From: JAMXLO01 sp963812475
GTDB taxonomy: Bacteria; Pseudomonadota; Alphaproteobacteria; Acetobacterales; Acetobacteraceae
Direction of reading: 5' to 3'
Length of the DNA stretch: 64,000 nt
Assembly (NCBI GenBank): GCA_963812475.1
Contig: CAWEVI010000029.1
Location: 186,001-250,000 of the forward strand
The position numbers and the translations under genes were made by a program. Shown piece by piece: positions 24,563 to 32,820 of this stretch. The notes below the pieces were generated by a model, which was not told the origin of the DNA, searched no databases, and saw nothing but the letters and a program-made list of their open reading frames with translations. Each line of letters opens with the position of its first letter. The stretch's first letter is position 1.

Positions 24563-25762
24563 CTAGGCACCAGCCCTCTGGGCGCCCCCATGCAGAGCCA
24601 CGACGTTGTCGGGACCGGGCCGCACCAGACACTCCACCCGCCGCGCCCACGTCTCCAACGCATGTCGTTTCTCGTCGAGATAGCTGTAGCGGTTGTATAT
24701 CTTGGTGACTCCGCCTTCCTTGTGGTTGAGGACTCTGCTGATCGTCGAAACGGCTATGCCAGCGCGCGCCATCCCGGTCCCCGCCGTCCTACGCAGATCG
24801 TGGATGCGCCAGTCTTCAAAGCCAGCAAGCTGCTCGGCGCGTGCCTTGATCTTGCTGTAGCCGCTGATAGGCCGCTCGCCCCGCGTCGAGCTGAAGACAT
24901 TTCCGTCGGTGCGAGGCAGGGTGGTCAGGACCTCGATCATCTGCGCCGCCAGCGGCACCTCATGCGACCGGTCACCCTTCGTGGCCTCTCGTGGGAGCGT
25001 CCAGACCCGCGCCTCCAAGTCCAGGTCGGTCCAGCGCATCGTTGCCACCTCGTTTCGGCGCTGGGCGGTCAAGATCAGGCTCTTGATGAAGGCACCCGAA
25101 ACACCGCCCATGCTGTCGGCGGCTACCCATAACTTTACGAGTTCGTCATCTGTCAGCACGCGCTCGCGCTCGGTCTCCTTGCCGGGAGCCCTGATGTTGA
25201 TCACTGGCGAGGCGGCCAGGATGTCCCGCTCCACCGCCCAGCCGAACATCCGGCGCACGGCCGCCAGCACGCGGTTGACGCCAACGGGCGCTCCGCCAGC
25301 AGCGACCGCGTCAAGAAGATCACGAACATCGCTCTTCGTGATGCTGTTGATGTCCCGAGCGCCCCAACGAGGCAGGACATGTCTATCCAGTGTCAGTTTG
25401 GTGTCCAGCCATGACCGATTTTTCGGTTTGGCGTATTTCTCGATGAACTGCGTAGCGACGGCTGCCACAGTTCGCCGGGGGACCGACTTTGCCTCGGCCG
25501 GATCGATGCCGCGCTCCGCAGCTTGCAGGACTTCCCTAGCGCGCTCCCGCGCCTGGTCCACCTTGGGGTGCGTCGCGAGCGTGCCGATGGTGTAGCGGCG
25601 CTGCCGGCTGCCGATCCGGTAGAAGACCACCCACGCCTTATGCCCGCTGTCGGCGATACGCAGGCCAAACCCAGGAAGATGGGAGTCGAACCATTCAATG
25701 CGTCCCACCTTCGGCGGTAACAGCCTATCAACAGCGGCCTGTGTGAGCTTGATTGTTGGCAT
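24563..25762 (-). CDS. Tyrosine-type site-specific integrase (P4/DUF4102 type)
   Basis: 399 residues. N-terminal arm-binding domain (LTQAAVDRLLPPKVGRIEWFDSHLPGFGLRI), core-binding helices at about 100-190, then the catalytic domain with R235 (AQRRNEV), K262 (TKGDRSHEVPL), H321/R324 (HDLRRT), H347 (LNHKEGG) and nucleophile Y356 (IYNRYS). All residues are present. Starts 165 bp inside attR and reads into the element; GGGTAAC motifs lie in its promoter region. Confidence 0.96.
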   Translation of the reverse strand: MPTIKLTQAAVDRLLPPKVGRIEWFDSHLPGFGLRIADSGHKAWVVFYRIGSRQRRYTIGTLATHPKVDQARERAREVLQAAERGIDPAEAKSVPRRTVAAVATQFIEKYAKPKNRSWLDTKLTLDRHVLPRWGARDINSITKSDVRDLLDAVAAGGAPVGVNRVLAAVRRMFGWAVERDILAASPVINIRAPGKETERERVLTDDELVKLWVAADSMGGVSGAFIKSLILTAQRRNEVATMRWTDLDLEARVWTLPREATKGDRSHEVPLAAQMIEVLTTLPRTDGNVFSSTRGERPISGYSKIKARAEQLAGFEDWRIHDLRRTAGTGMARAGIAVSTISRVLNHKEGGVTKIYNRYSYLDEKRHALETWARRVECLVRPGPDNVVALHGGAQRAGA

Positions 25763-25775
25763 CGCGTGCTCCTTT

Positions 25776-25831
25776 TGGGTAACGCCAGGGTAACGCCAGG
25801 GGCTGTTTATCAGCCTTACCCAATGTTACCC
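25776..25831. promoter_or_regulatory. Putative integrase arm-type sites, right end
   Basis: Two direct GGGTAAC copies (25776 and 25787, each followed by GCCAGG) and two inverted copies (TTACCC and GTTACCC, about 25816-25831) stand between the integrase start and attR. With the three copies inside attL they form a plausible set of arm sites that would also allow integrase autoregulation. Confidence 0.5.
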
Positions 25832-25926
25832 AGCGTGCACGCTAATGAGGCGAAGAGCAAGAATATATGCGGCTATCTCGAGGTAAGAGCACAGGAATGT
25901 TGCCCGATGGTATCGTAGGGCACCTA

Positions 25927-25982
25927 ATTCCTAATCCTGGGGCCGTGGGTTCAATTCCCGCCGGGGACGCCAGTGAAATCAA
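25927..25982 (+). repeat. attR: right 56-bp attachment repeat
   Basis: Copy of the tRNA-Arg 3' half (ATTCCTAATCCTGGGG...GGGGACGCCAGTGAAATCAA) with four differences from attL. Here the T-stem reads GTGGG/CCCGC, fully paired. A short stretch upstream (about 25875-25896) resembles the D-arm of the same tRNA, including AGAGCACAGGA. Confidence 0.85.
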
Positions 25983-26442
25983 TGGGTCAGATCAACCGGA
26001 GCCTTGTGCAGTGCGGGTGCGCGCTGACAGGCGAGGGGATGATAGCACCTGCGCTGGTTACCAGATCTGCGCCCACCACCCGCGTGCTTGACGCGACCAT
26101 AACCAAGGTTCGACGCGCGTATGCTCGCCGCTGGTATGACGCCGAAGGCGCGAAGCATCCCGATGCATGGGAAGCTCCCCGTAGAGTTGAAGGATCGGAG
26201 CGGTGATCGCGATCCCCACACCTGTGCTGTCACATTGACCGCCGACGGAGCGACTTGGCTTGACAGCGCGATCGAACGGATAGACGACCACGATGCAAAC
26301 TGAAGATGGGGACAATCCCCTGCCCACCGACTGGTTCGCTGCGATGGAAGCGCTGTGGATGTGCTTGCACGCCGGTGCGATCACACCTAATCACACCCGG
26401 CTTGCAGTCGAGCCTGTGGTCGAAGCCGATCCGCAGAGAGTT
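25983..26442. other. Stretch without a confident gene after attR
   Basis: Two short plus-strand frames overlap at ATGCAAACTGA: one of up to 60 codons ending at 26303 (ending LTADGATWLDSAIERIDDHDAN) and one starting at 26293 (MQTEDGDNPLPTDWFAAMEALW). Both look partly protein-like but have no ribosome site or recognisable family. I see no RNA gene here. Confidence 0.4.
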
Positions 26443-26958
26443 TCATACTCCCTCCTGGGTAAGCTTGAGAAGATTATCATCTCGGGGAAGCGCAACGCGA
26501 ATATCGACGCGTCGTTGCATCCTGATGACCGGGGCTCCCTCGTTCGGAACAAGCTCAACAGGGAAAAGTCGCGTAGCGGTCCTCGAGTAGTGGGGGGCGA
26601 CCCCGAGTATCCTTCCCCTCTGCCTCAACTTCTCGTACTCTATCTTGGCTTTGTGAAAAAGCGCGCGCCACTCCTTCTTCTGTTGTGACGTAGCGTTGGG
26701 ATCGCCCTCCGCCGCCAGCATCTGCTCGAGTAGATACGCAACGCCCTCGCTAGCACGAGGCAGCTGTTCTTCAAGTCGCCGTCGCTCTGGCTGCTCTTCC
26801 AAATCCCGCTGTTCGATTGCCAGGCGTGCTTTTTGCTGAGCGATCCGCAATTTGCGGCGGAATTCGATCTCATCGCTAACGAAGGGGCCGAACAGAGCAA
26901 TTAGCGCAACCACAAATGCTATGACCGCTGGGCCAACGAACATCAGAGTGGTTTTCAA
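26443..26958 (-). CDS. Membrane-anchored coiled-coil hypothetical protein
   Basis: 171 residues: an N-terminal membrane helix (LMFVGPAVIAFVVALIALFGPFV), then a long charged helix (FRRKLRIAQQKARLAIEQRDLEEQPERRRLEEQL) and a basic C-terminus. No family recognised. No strong ribosome site, and neighbours are non-coding or degraded, so it may be a remnant. Confidence 0.5.
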   Translation of the reverse strand: MKTTLMFVGPAVIAFVVALIALFGPFVSDEIEFRRKLRIAQQKARLAIEQRDLEEQPERRRLEEQLPRASEGVAYLLEQMLAAEGDPNATSQQKKEWRALFHKAKIEYEKLRQRGRILGVAPHYSRTATRLFPVELVPNEGAPVIRMQRRVDIRVALPRDDNLLKLTQEGV

Positions 26959-27841
26959 TTGGCTGGGCTCGGGCGAGACCTGATTGACGAGAGCATCGAA
27001 GATGCTCCCGCCTCCCCCCGCAGCGCCCCCGTAGGCAACCGTCCGGCCCTTGATAGGACTTCTCCCCGCCCAATGCGTGCCGAACCCAGAACATTACGTT
27101 GGATGCGGCGCCAACGAACCATGGCACAGGTCGCCGGGAAGCGTCGATATGCAGCCTATCTGACTGTGATCCCGTGCTTTCGACGGCGATTGTCGGGCCA
27201 ATGGTACGCGCCTTCCTTCGTGGGGAATGCGCGGTTGGCAGCACACCGTGCTCCGATGGAGCGCCTGTTACGTCGACCACCGGCTCGAAAGGCGGCTATT
27301 GTTGGGCACACACCAGCGCAGTATCTGACCGGGGCACGTCACCCATGTGACGATGTAGGAGCTGGTGTTCGCCGCGATGAGCTTTGCAGATGATGGATAT
27401 CAGGCGCCTGGGTTTTCAAAGGAAACACAGGCCCCGCGGCCGATCGGCTTGTGAACATTGACCACAATTCATCGGCATATGGAGCGGTCGTCGAAGCGCT
27501 GGAAAAGCTCGCTGCGGAAGTGCGCGCCGCAATGATTCCTTTGCAAATTCGGACGAGCGGTGGCGTTTCCCGAGGAGACAGGCACCGGCGACCACCACGA
27601 CCAGGTGGCCGCCGTAGGCACCCAATGCCATGCCAACAAGTGCAATCGTAGCACCGAATATGTGGTCGACCTCCCTTCACATCCGGCGCAACCGCTTGAA
27701 CAGTGGCCCTCCTGACCTCGCTAAGCGCCAAACAATCGATCCGACTTGACAATCACGCTGCGCGCTCGCTTGCGGTGCCATGTGGGCACCACGGACGGAT
27801 ACACGCCCGCGACCATGGTAATCAACTTCAACCTGTTCTGC
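26959..27841. other. Stretch without a confident gene
   Basis: About 880 bp. Short open frames exist on both strands but none combines a ribosome site, protein-like composition and useful length. The least poor are a minus frame at 27416-27631 with a hydrophobic start (MALGAYGGHLVVVVAGACLL) and a plus frame at 27451-27651 starting at GTG (MNIDHNSSAYGAVVEALEKL), which overlap each other. Probably decayed sequence. Confidence 0.4.
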
Positions 27842-28552
27842 TTATTGTGCAGTTCGCCCTTCGTCTCTGCTCCGAGGGCTCGATGCAAGCGCGCGCTGTT
27901 CCATTGCCTTCAGGTTCTCGAACAGGCGACCCGTCGCCAATTGCATGAAATAAAACCCAAAGTCCGGATTCTGGAAGTAGAGCATCTTTACCCGATCGTA
28001 GGAGATCACCAGCAACTCGCCAGCTTCAATGCACTGCAAGGTCTGGGTACGCCGTCCATCCGGGGTAAGCATCCCGAGTTCGCCGACAAAAACGTTGCGT
28101 TGCAGTTCGTTGCCCGACTCGATCAGCCGGAAACGTCCGGACACCGTATAGAACATGCTGTCGGCACGGTCCCCTTTGCGGAACAGCACCTCGTCCGCGT
28201 GGCACAACCGCCGGCTCATATACGGACGCAGCCAGTCCATGGTCTTGTTGCCTTCGGCCGCGGTACGCACCCGGCGCACCAACTTCACCATCTGGCAAAG
28301 CCGCACGATATTGAGCGGAAACAGCACAGCGTGGAGCAGCATCATCGGGTACACAGCATCGAGATAGCCGTAGGCGACGAAGCAGAGATTGCTCATGGCG
28401 CCCATCGCCCGAAGCGGGATCATCGTCGTCTTGAAGAATGAGAACAGGATCATGATGCCGCCGAGATAGCCGGCAACGTCGCCCCAATTGGGGTGGGTCC
28501 GGATGGAAGCCAGAGCATTCTCCAAAGCAGGAATCACCATATCCCAGTGCAT
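27842..28552 (-). CDS. Membrane protein with cyclic-nucleotide-binding domain
   Basis: 236 residues from ATG 28552 behind CAGGAA; the frame stays open upstream but has no ribosome site. Residues 25-95 hold about three membrane helices (GYLGGIMILFSFFKTT, MGAMSNLCFVAYGYLDAVYPMMLLHAVLF). Residues about 110-220 form a cNMP-binding fold (ADEVLFRKGDRADSMFYTVSGRFRLIESGNELQRNVFVGELGML.....RTQTLQCIEAGELLVI). The arrangement recalls Popeye-type proteins. The usual Arg/Glu phosphate-cassette residues are only partly visible, so ligand binding is uncertain. Confidence 0.8.
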   Translation of the reverse strand: MHWDMVIPALENALASIRTHPNWGDVAGYLGGIMILFSFFKTTMIPLRAMGAMSNLCFVAYGYLDAVYPMMLLHAVLFPLNIVRLCQMVKLVRRVRTAAEGNKTMDWLRPYMSRRLCHADEVLFRKGDRADSMFYTVSGRFRLIESGNELQRNVFVGELGMLTPDGRRTQTLQCIEAGELLVISYDRVKMLYFQNPDFGFYFMQLATGRLFENLKAMEQRALASSPRSRDEGRTAQ

Positions 28553-28853
28553 TGCCAGATTCCTGCAATTTGTCGAACGTGGGCGCCAGCCATTCGGAGA
28601 GTTGTAACATCGCACGTTAGCCAAGGCCCGTGGAGCCGCCAACATCGCTGTTCGAGGGCAACGAAACGCCTGCTGATGCCATGGCCTTGCACTGCCGCGT
28701 GGCCAAGCTTCTGCGGGACCGGCGTGGGATGCCCCCGCGGAGCCTACAACCCAGGCATACCTTGCCGTCGTCCTCCGGGGGATACAGATTTGCAACTGAC
28801 GGTTGGACTGAGAATCGGGGAATGCCGGCCTATAAATTGTGGAGGAGACTGCA
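28553..28853. other. Divergent intergenic region, 301 bp
   Basis: Separates the minus-strand cNMP-domain gene from the plus-strand shikimate-type transporter, so it should hold promoters for both. I see no clear operator, RNA or ORF; only the GGAGGAG ribosome site of the transporter at 28841-28847 stands out. Confidence 0.5.
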
Positions 28854-30263
28854 ATGTCTGTCGCCATGGAACATGAGCCACACGGCGCCCATCAGACCAA
28901 GAAGGCAGCCGCGAGCGGCTGGATCGGCTCGGCCCTCGAGTACCATGACTTCTTTATCTACGCATCGGCGGCCGCGCTGATATTCCCGCAGGTCTTCTTC
29001 CCTTCGGACAACCCCCAGATCGCCATCATCGCGTCGCTGGCGACCTACGGTGTCGGCTACATCGCCCGGCCCATCGGTGCATTCTTCCTCGGGCACTGGG
29101 GCGACACGCACGGCCGCAAGACGGTGCTGCTCCTGTGCATGTTTCTCATGGGCTTCTCGACCATGGCCGTGGCGTTCCTGCCGACCTACCAGCAGGTCGG
29201 CATGCTCGCTCCGATCCTTCTTGTCGTCCTCCGTCTCATCCAGGGCTTCGCGGTTGCCGGCGAGATCTCTGGCGCCAGTTCGATGATCCTCGAGCACGCT
29301 CCGTTCGGCCGGCGCGGCTACTACGCGAGCTTCAGCCTCCAGGGTGTGCAGGCAGGGCAGATCCTCGCCGCGGCGGTCTTCCTGCCGCTCGCGCATTACC
29401 TGCCCGAGGAGGCGTTCAGGTCCTGGGGTTGGCGGATTCCGTTTTTCCTCAGCTTCGTCGTCATCGTCGCGGGCTACATCATTCGCCGCGAGGTCGCTGA
29501 AACTCCCGCCTTCGCCGAAGAGGGCGAACACGGCGGGGTCCCGAGGACGCCGATCATCCAGGCCTTCAAATACAGCTGGAAGGACATGCTCCGGGTCGTC
29601 TGCATGGCACTGATGAATGTCATCCCGGTGGTCGCCACGATATTCGGCGGAGCCTACGCGGTGCAGGCGGCCTACGGGATCCGCTTCGACAAGGACGTGT
29701 ACCTGTGGATCCCGGTCCTGGGCAACATCGTGGCGGTGATCGTCATTCCCTATGTCGGCAACCTTTCGGACAGGATCGGCCGCCGGCCTCCGGTCATCGT
29801 CGGCGCACTGGGTTCGGGGTTGCTCTCGTTTGTCTATCTCTATGCGATCAGCATCAGGAACGTCCCGCTGGCAATCATTACGTCGCTGCTCATGTGGGGC
29901 GTCATCTACCAAGGCTACAACGCCATTTTTCCAAGCTTCTTCCCCGAACTCTTTCCGACCCGTACCCGGGTGACGGCGATGGCCATCTCGCAGAACCTCG
30001 GAACGACCATCACAGCCCTGCTTCCGGCGCTCTTCGCAACGGTGGCGCCGCCCGGCTCGACCAACATTCCGCTGACGATCGGGGCGATCACCTTCGCTGT
30101 GACCATCGTCGCGGCCATCGCGGTCTGGAGCGCTCGGGAAACCTCCCGGATTCACCTGAACGACCTCGGTGACCCGGATGCGGTTGCGGTTGACAAGCGG
30201 GACTACGATCGGATGCGTGCCCAAGCCCTCGCCGATACAAGTTCGCCTGCGGCACTCGCGTGA
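28854..30263 (+). CDS. MHS-family MFS transporter (shikimate/dehydroshikimate type)
   Basis: 469 residues, 12 membrane helices. Start ATG 28854 is fixed by GGAGGAG six nt upstream. MHS marks: GSALEYHDFFIYASAAALIFPQ at the first helix, RPIGAFFLGHWGDTHGRKTVL in loop 2-3 and RLIQGFAVAGEISGASSMILEHAP. Proton symport of a small organic acid. Downstream it is followed by a broken dehydroquinate dehydratase and by quiC, so shikimate, dehydroshikimate or quinate is the likely substrate. Confidence 0.88.
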   Translation: MSVAMEHEPHGAHQTKKAAASGWIGSALEYHDFFIYASAAALIFPQVFFPSDNPQIAIIASLATYGVGYIARPIGAFFLGHWGDTHGRKTVLLLCMFLMGFSTMAVAFLPTYQQVGMLAPILLVVLRLIQGFAVAGEISGASSMILEHAPFGRRGYYASFSLQGVQAGQILAAAVFLPLAHYLPEEAFRSWGWRIPFFLSFVVIVAGYIIRREVAETPAFAEEGEHGGVPRTPIIQAFKYSWKDMLRVVCMALMNVIPVVATIFGGAYAVQAAYGIRFDKDVYLWIPVLGNIVAVIVIPYVGNLSDRIGRRPPVIVGALGSGLLSFVYLYAISIRNVPLAIITSLLMWGVIYQGYNAIFPSFFPELFPTRTRVTAMAISQNLGTTITALLPALFATVAPPGSTNIPLTIGAITFAVTIVAAIAVWSARETSRIHLNDLGDPDAVAVDKRDYDRMRAQALADTSSPAALA

Positions 30264-30280
30264 GGCAAGAGGATGCAATA

Positions 30281-30513
30281 TGAACCCCCTTGTCTTCGTA
30301 ATGAACGGTCCGAACGTGAACAGACGGGCAACCGCCAACCGCACATCTACGGGCATAAAATACTGGCCGATGCGAAGCGCCACTGGAATGAGGCATCCAG
30401 GCCACGACGGGGTGCCCGCTTTCGCGGGGATGACGCGTTAGTTGAACACGCTCAAGGTTGTCGCGGCAGTCAAACAGGCCGCGGCGACAGGCAAGGAGAT
30501 CGACATTGCCTGA
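30281..30513 (+). pseudogene. aroQ: Type II 3-dehydroquinate dehydratase remnant
   Basis: The N-terminus MNPLVFVMNGPNVN matches the conserved start of type II DHQases. The next family segment, RQPHIYGHKILADAKRHW, is present one frame over. After it a palindromic repeat (30395-30436) fills the middle. A short tail ending LKVVAAVKQAAATGKEIDIA runs to the TGA at 30511 and overlaps the quiC start; I cannot tie that tail to DHQase. The active-site His region and most of the enzyme are missing. The step 3-dehydroquinate to 3-dehydroshikimate must be supplied elsewhere. Confidence 0.7.
30395..30436 (+). repeat. Palindromic REP-like repeat inside the aroQ remnant
   Basis: GGCATCCAGG...CGGGGTGCCCGC, then TTCGCGGGGATGACGC. 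The last 16 bases recur at 47217-47232 inside the class II aldolase gene, so both belong to one dispersed repeat family. Confidence 0.6.
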
Positions 30514-32398
30514 ACCCACCAGCACCGTCGCGCAGCACGCGCAGCCCCTCCGCAAGTCCATTGCGACCGTGGCACTCAGCGGCTCTCTGGTGGACAAGCT
30601 GGAGGCCGCTGCCACGGTCGGCTTCGACGGTGTCGAGATCATGGAAAGCGATCTGCTGACGTTCGACGGCTCGGCTGCCGATGTCAGGCATATCTGCGAG
30701 AACCTTGGCCTCGCCATCGACATCTATCAGCCGTTTCGCGACTTCGAGGCGATGCCCGAGCCGCAGCGCAGCCGGAACCTGGATCGCGCGGAGCGCAGGT
30801 TCGACACCATGCAGGAACTGGGTACCGATCTTGTGCTGGTGTGCAGCAACACGCATGCCGCTGCGCTGGACGACGATGCGCGCGCCGCGGCGGACCTCGC
30901 CGTGATGGCCGAGCGGGCGGCCCGCCGCGGGCTTCGAATCGGCTACGAGGCACTGAGCTGGGCGCGGCACGTGCGACTTTGGAGGCACGCATGGAACATC
31001 CTCCAGCAGGCCGGACATCCGGCCCTCGGCCTTATCGTGGACAGTTTTCACACGCTGGCCCTGAACGACGACCCGTCGGGGCTGGCCGACATTCCGGGCG
31101 ACAGGATCTTCTTCGTGCAGTTGGCCGACGCGCCGCGCCTGTCGATGGACGTTCTGTCCTGGAGCCGACACTTCCGCAATTTCCCCTACCAGGGTGAGCT
31201 CCCGATCGAAGGTTTCGTGCGCGCTGTCCTGGCCAGCGGCTATCGCGGGCCGTTGTCGCTCGAGGTGTTCAACGACAATTTCCGGTCCGCCCCGGCTCGG
31301 ATGATCGCGCGCGACGGGCTGCGCTCATTGATCCTGGCCGAGGCGCAGGCGACCGGCCCGGAAGCTTTGCCGATACTGCCCGAGGTCGACGGCATCGAAT
31401 TCCTGGAGTTTGCCGTGGACACCGCCGCGAGCGAGGAACTGGCAGGTCTCCTGCGCCGTCTGGGCTTCCAGCATGCCGGCCGTCACCGGTCGAAGTCGGT
31501 CGAGCTGTACCGCCAGGGGCGCATCAATCTCGTCCTGAACAGCGAGCCGGACAGTGCGGCGTACGAACATTTCCAGCACCACGGAGCATCGGTGTGCGCC
31601 ATGGCGCTACGGGTGGACGATCCCGCGCGCGTGGTAGCCCGGGCGCGCGCGCTCCTCGTCCCTGACTGGCGAGAGCGGATCGGCGAAGGCGAGCGCCAGA
31701 TCCCGGCGGTTCGCGGCCCGGACGGGACACTGATCTATCTTGTGGGGCGTGACTCTTCCTGGTCGACGTTCTGGAACGAGGATTTTCATCCCCTGCCCAC
31801 CGAGCCGGAAACCGCCGGACTGGACACTATAGACCACCTGGCCATCGCGCTGCCGGCCGGGCGAATGGACACCTATATCCTGTTTTGGCGCGCACTGTTC
31901 GGGCTCGAGCCGCAACCGCTGTGGGACCTGCCCGACCCATACGGCCTGATCCAGAGCCGGGCCATGGTGAACCGGACCGGCACCTTGCGGCTGACCTTCA
32001 ATGTCTCCGAGGCGCGGGACACAGTCACCAACCGTTTCGTGTCCACTTTCGCAGGTGCCGGCGTGCACCATATCGCATTCGCCACCGCGGACGCAGCGCT
32101 TGCCGTCGATCGTTTGGAACGGTCGGAGGCGCCTAAACTTTCCATTCCCGGCAGCTATTACGAGGACGTCTCGGCCAGACTTGGCCTGGACGCCGCCGCC
32201 ACGGCGGAGCTGGAACGATTGGGCCTGCTTTACGACAGGGACGCACTCGGCGAATTTCGGCATACCTACACCAACTCCTTCCAGGACCGGTTCTTCTTCG
32301 AGATTGTCGAACGGAGGGATGGCTACGCGGGCTTTGGCGCTGCCAACGCCGCTGTGCGAATGGCGATACAGGCCCGGCTGCATCCAGCCCGGATCTGA
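30506..32398 (+). CDS. quiC: 3-Dehydroshikimate dehydratase fused to an HPPD-like domain
   Basis: Converts 3-dehydroshikimate to protocatechuate, feeding the beta-ketoadipate path. 630 residues. The start is TTG 30506 with AAGGAG at 7 nt (MPEPTSTVAQH), better than any upstream codon. N-terminal half: xylose-isomerase-like TIM barrel (GFDGVEIMESDLL, LGLIVDSFHTLALNDDPSGL, ELPIEGFVRAVLASGYRGPLSLEVFND). C-terminal half: two vicinal-oxygen-chelate modules like 4-hydroxyphenylpyruvate dioxygenase (IDHLAIALP, GVHHIAFAT, FFEIVERR). This is the layout of QuiC1 of Pseudomonas. Follows the transporter in the same direction. Confidence 0.93.
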   Translation: MPEPTSTVAQHAQPLRKSIATVALSGSLVDKLEAAATVGFDGVEIMESDLLTFDGSAADVRHICENLGLAIDIYQPFRDFEAMPEPQRSRNLDRAERRFDTMQELGTDLVLVCSNTHAAALDDDARAAADLAVMAERAARRGLRIGYEALSWARHVRLWRHAWNILQQAGHPALGLIVDSFHTLALNDDPSGLADIPGDRIFFVQLADAPRLSMDVLSWSRHFRNFPYQGELPIEGFVRAVLASGYRGPLSLEVFNDNFRSAPARMIARDGLRSLILAEAQATGPEALPILPEVDGIEFLEFAVDTAASEELAGLLRRLGFQHAGRHRSKSVELYRQGRINLVLNSEPDSAAYEHFQHHGASVCAMALRVDDPARVVARARALLVPDWRERIGEGERQIPAVRGPDGTLIYLVGRDSSWSTFWNEDFHPLPTEPETAGLDTIDHLAIALPAGRMDTYILFWRALFGLEPQPLWDLPDPYGLIQSRAMVNRTGTLRLTFNVSEARDTVTNRFVSTFAGAGVHHIAFATADAALAVDRLERSEAPKLSIPGSYYEDVSARLGLDAAATAELERLGLLYDRDALGEFRHTYTNSFQDRFFFEIVERRDGYAGFGAANAAVRMAIQARLHPARI

Positions 32399-32820
32399 CC
32401 GGAGAATGCGTCATGCAACCTCATGACAGAGTGTTGGGAAGGGGCTACGAGGCCCGTCATCAACAGTCGTTGCCGACACGGGACCGGCGCCGTGCCAATG
32501 TCTCCAGGATCGCACTGAAAACATTCGTTGGTGAAGTCGTCATGAAGAATGAGGAATTCGCTCCGTTGCACCGTGCGGCGATGAAAAAAGGTTGTACTGT
32601 TCAGATTGGCACGGCCCTGCTGTGCGCGATGGTCCCTGCCACTCTGCAATGTTTAGGGCTCGGCACGAGCACACCCGAGGAGTAGGCGGGTTCTTTACTG
32701 GCCCAGATGGCGTGCCTGCTGGCGGTGCGCGACGACGGCGTCAGTCTCGCGTGCTCGACCGGGAACGCGAGGACGACCATAAGTTGAGCCGCGGCCGTAA
32801 TTGATGGAATGTTCTAGTAG
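32399..32820. other. Intergenic, no confident gene
   Basis: A plus-strand frame (32413-32685; best internal start ATG 32542, MKNEEFAPLHRAAMKKG then a hydrophobic stretch) is open but has only a weak ribosome site and no recognisable family. No terminator hairpin with a T-run was found after quiC. Confidence 0.4.

Larger units (their letters stand above)
2593..25982. mobile_element. Integrated satellite-like element in tRNA-Arg(CCT), about 23.4 kb
   Basis: It is bounded by 56-bp repeats with 52 matches (2593-2648 and 25927-25982) that start in the tRNA anticodon stem-loop. A tyrosine integrase lies 165 bp from the right repeat. Gene order inward from the right is integrase, small gene, AlpA-like regulator, short ORF (split by IS630), primase-polymerase (split by IS3), AAA ATPase, IS701, small membrane genes, TerS-like, TerL, coiled-coil gene (split by IS1380), tiny genes, secreted hydrolase-like gene. 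A left block of small genes follows. Terminase and replication genes without any recognisable capsid, portal or tail genes suggest a phage satellite or a decayed prophage. Confidence 0.85.

Noticed and set aside
2593..25982. Complete functional prophage
   Set aside because: No portal, capsid, tail or lysis genes seen, and the primase is split by an IS.
28830..30383. 517-codon minus-strand frame over the MHS transporter
   Set aside because: Low-complexity Arg/Asp/His composition without any domain; the plus strand encodes a clear transporter with a ribosome site.
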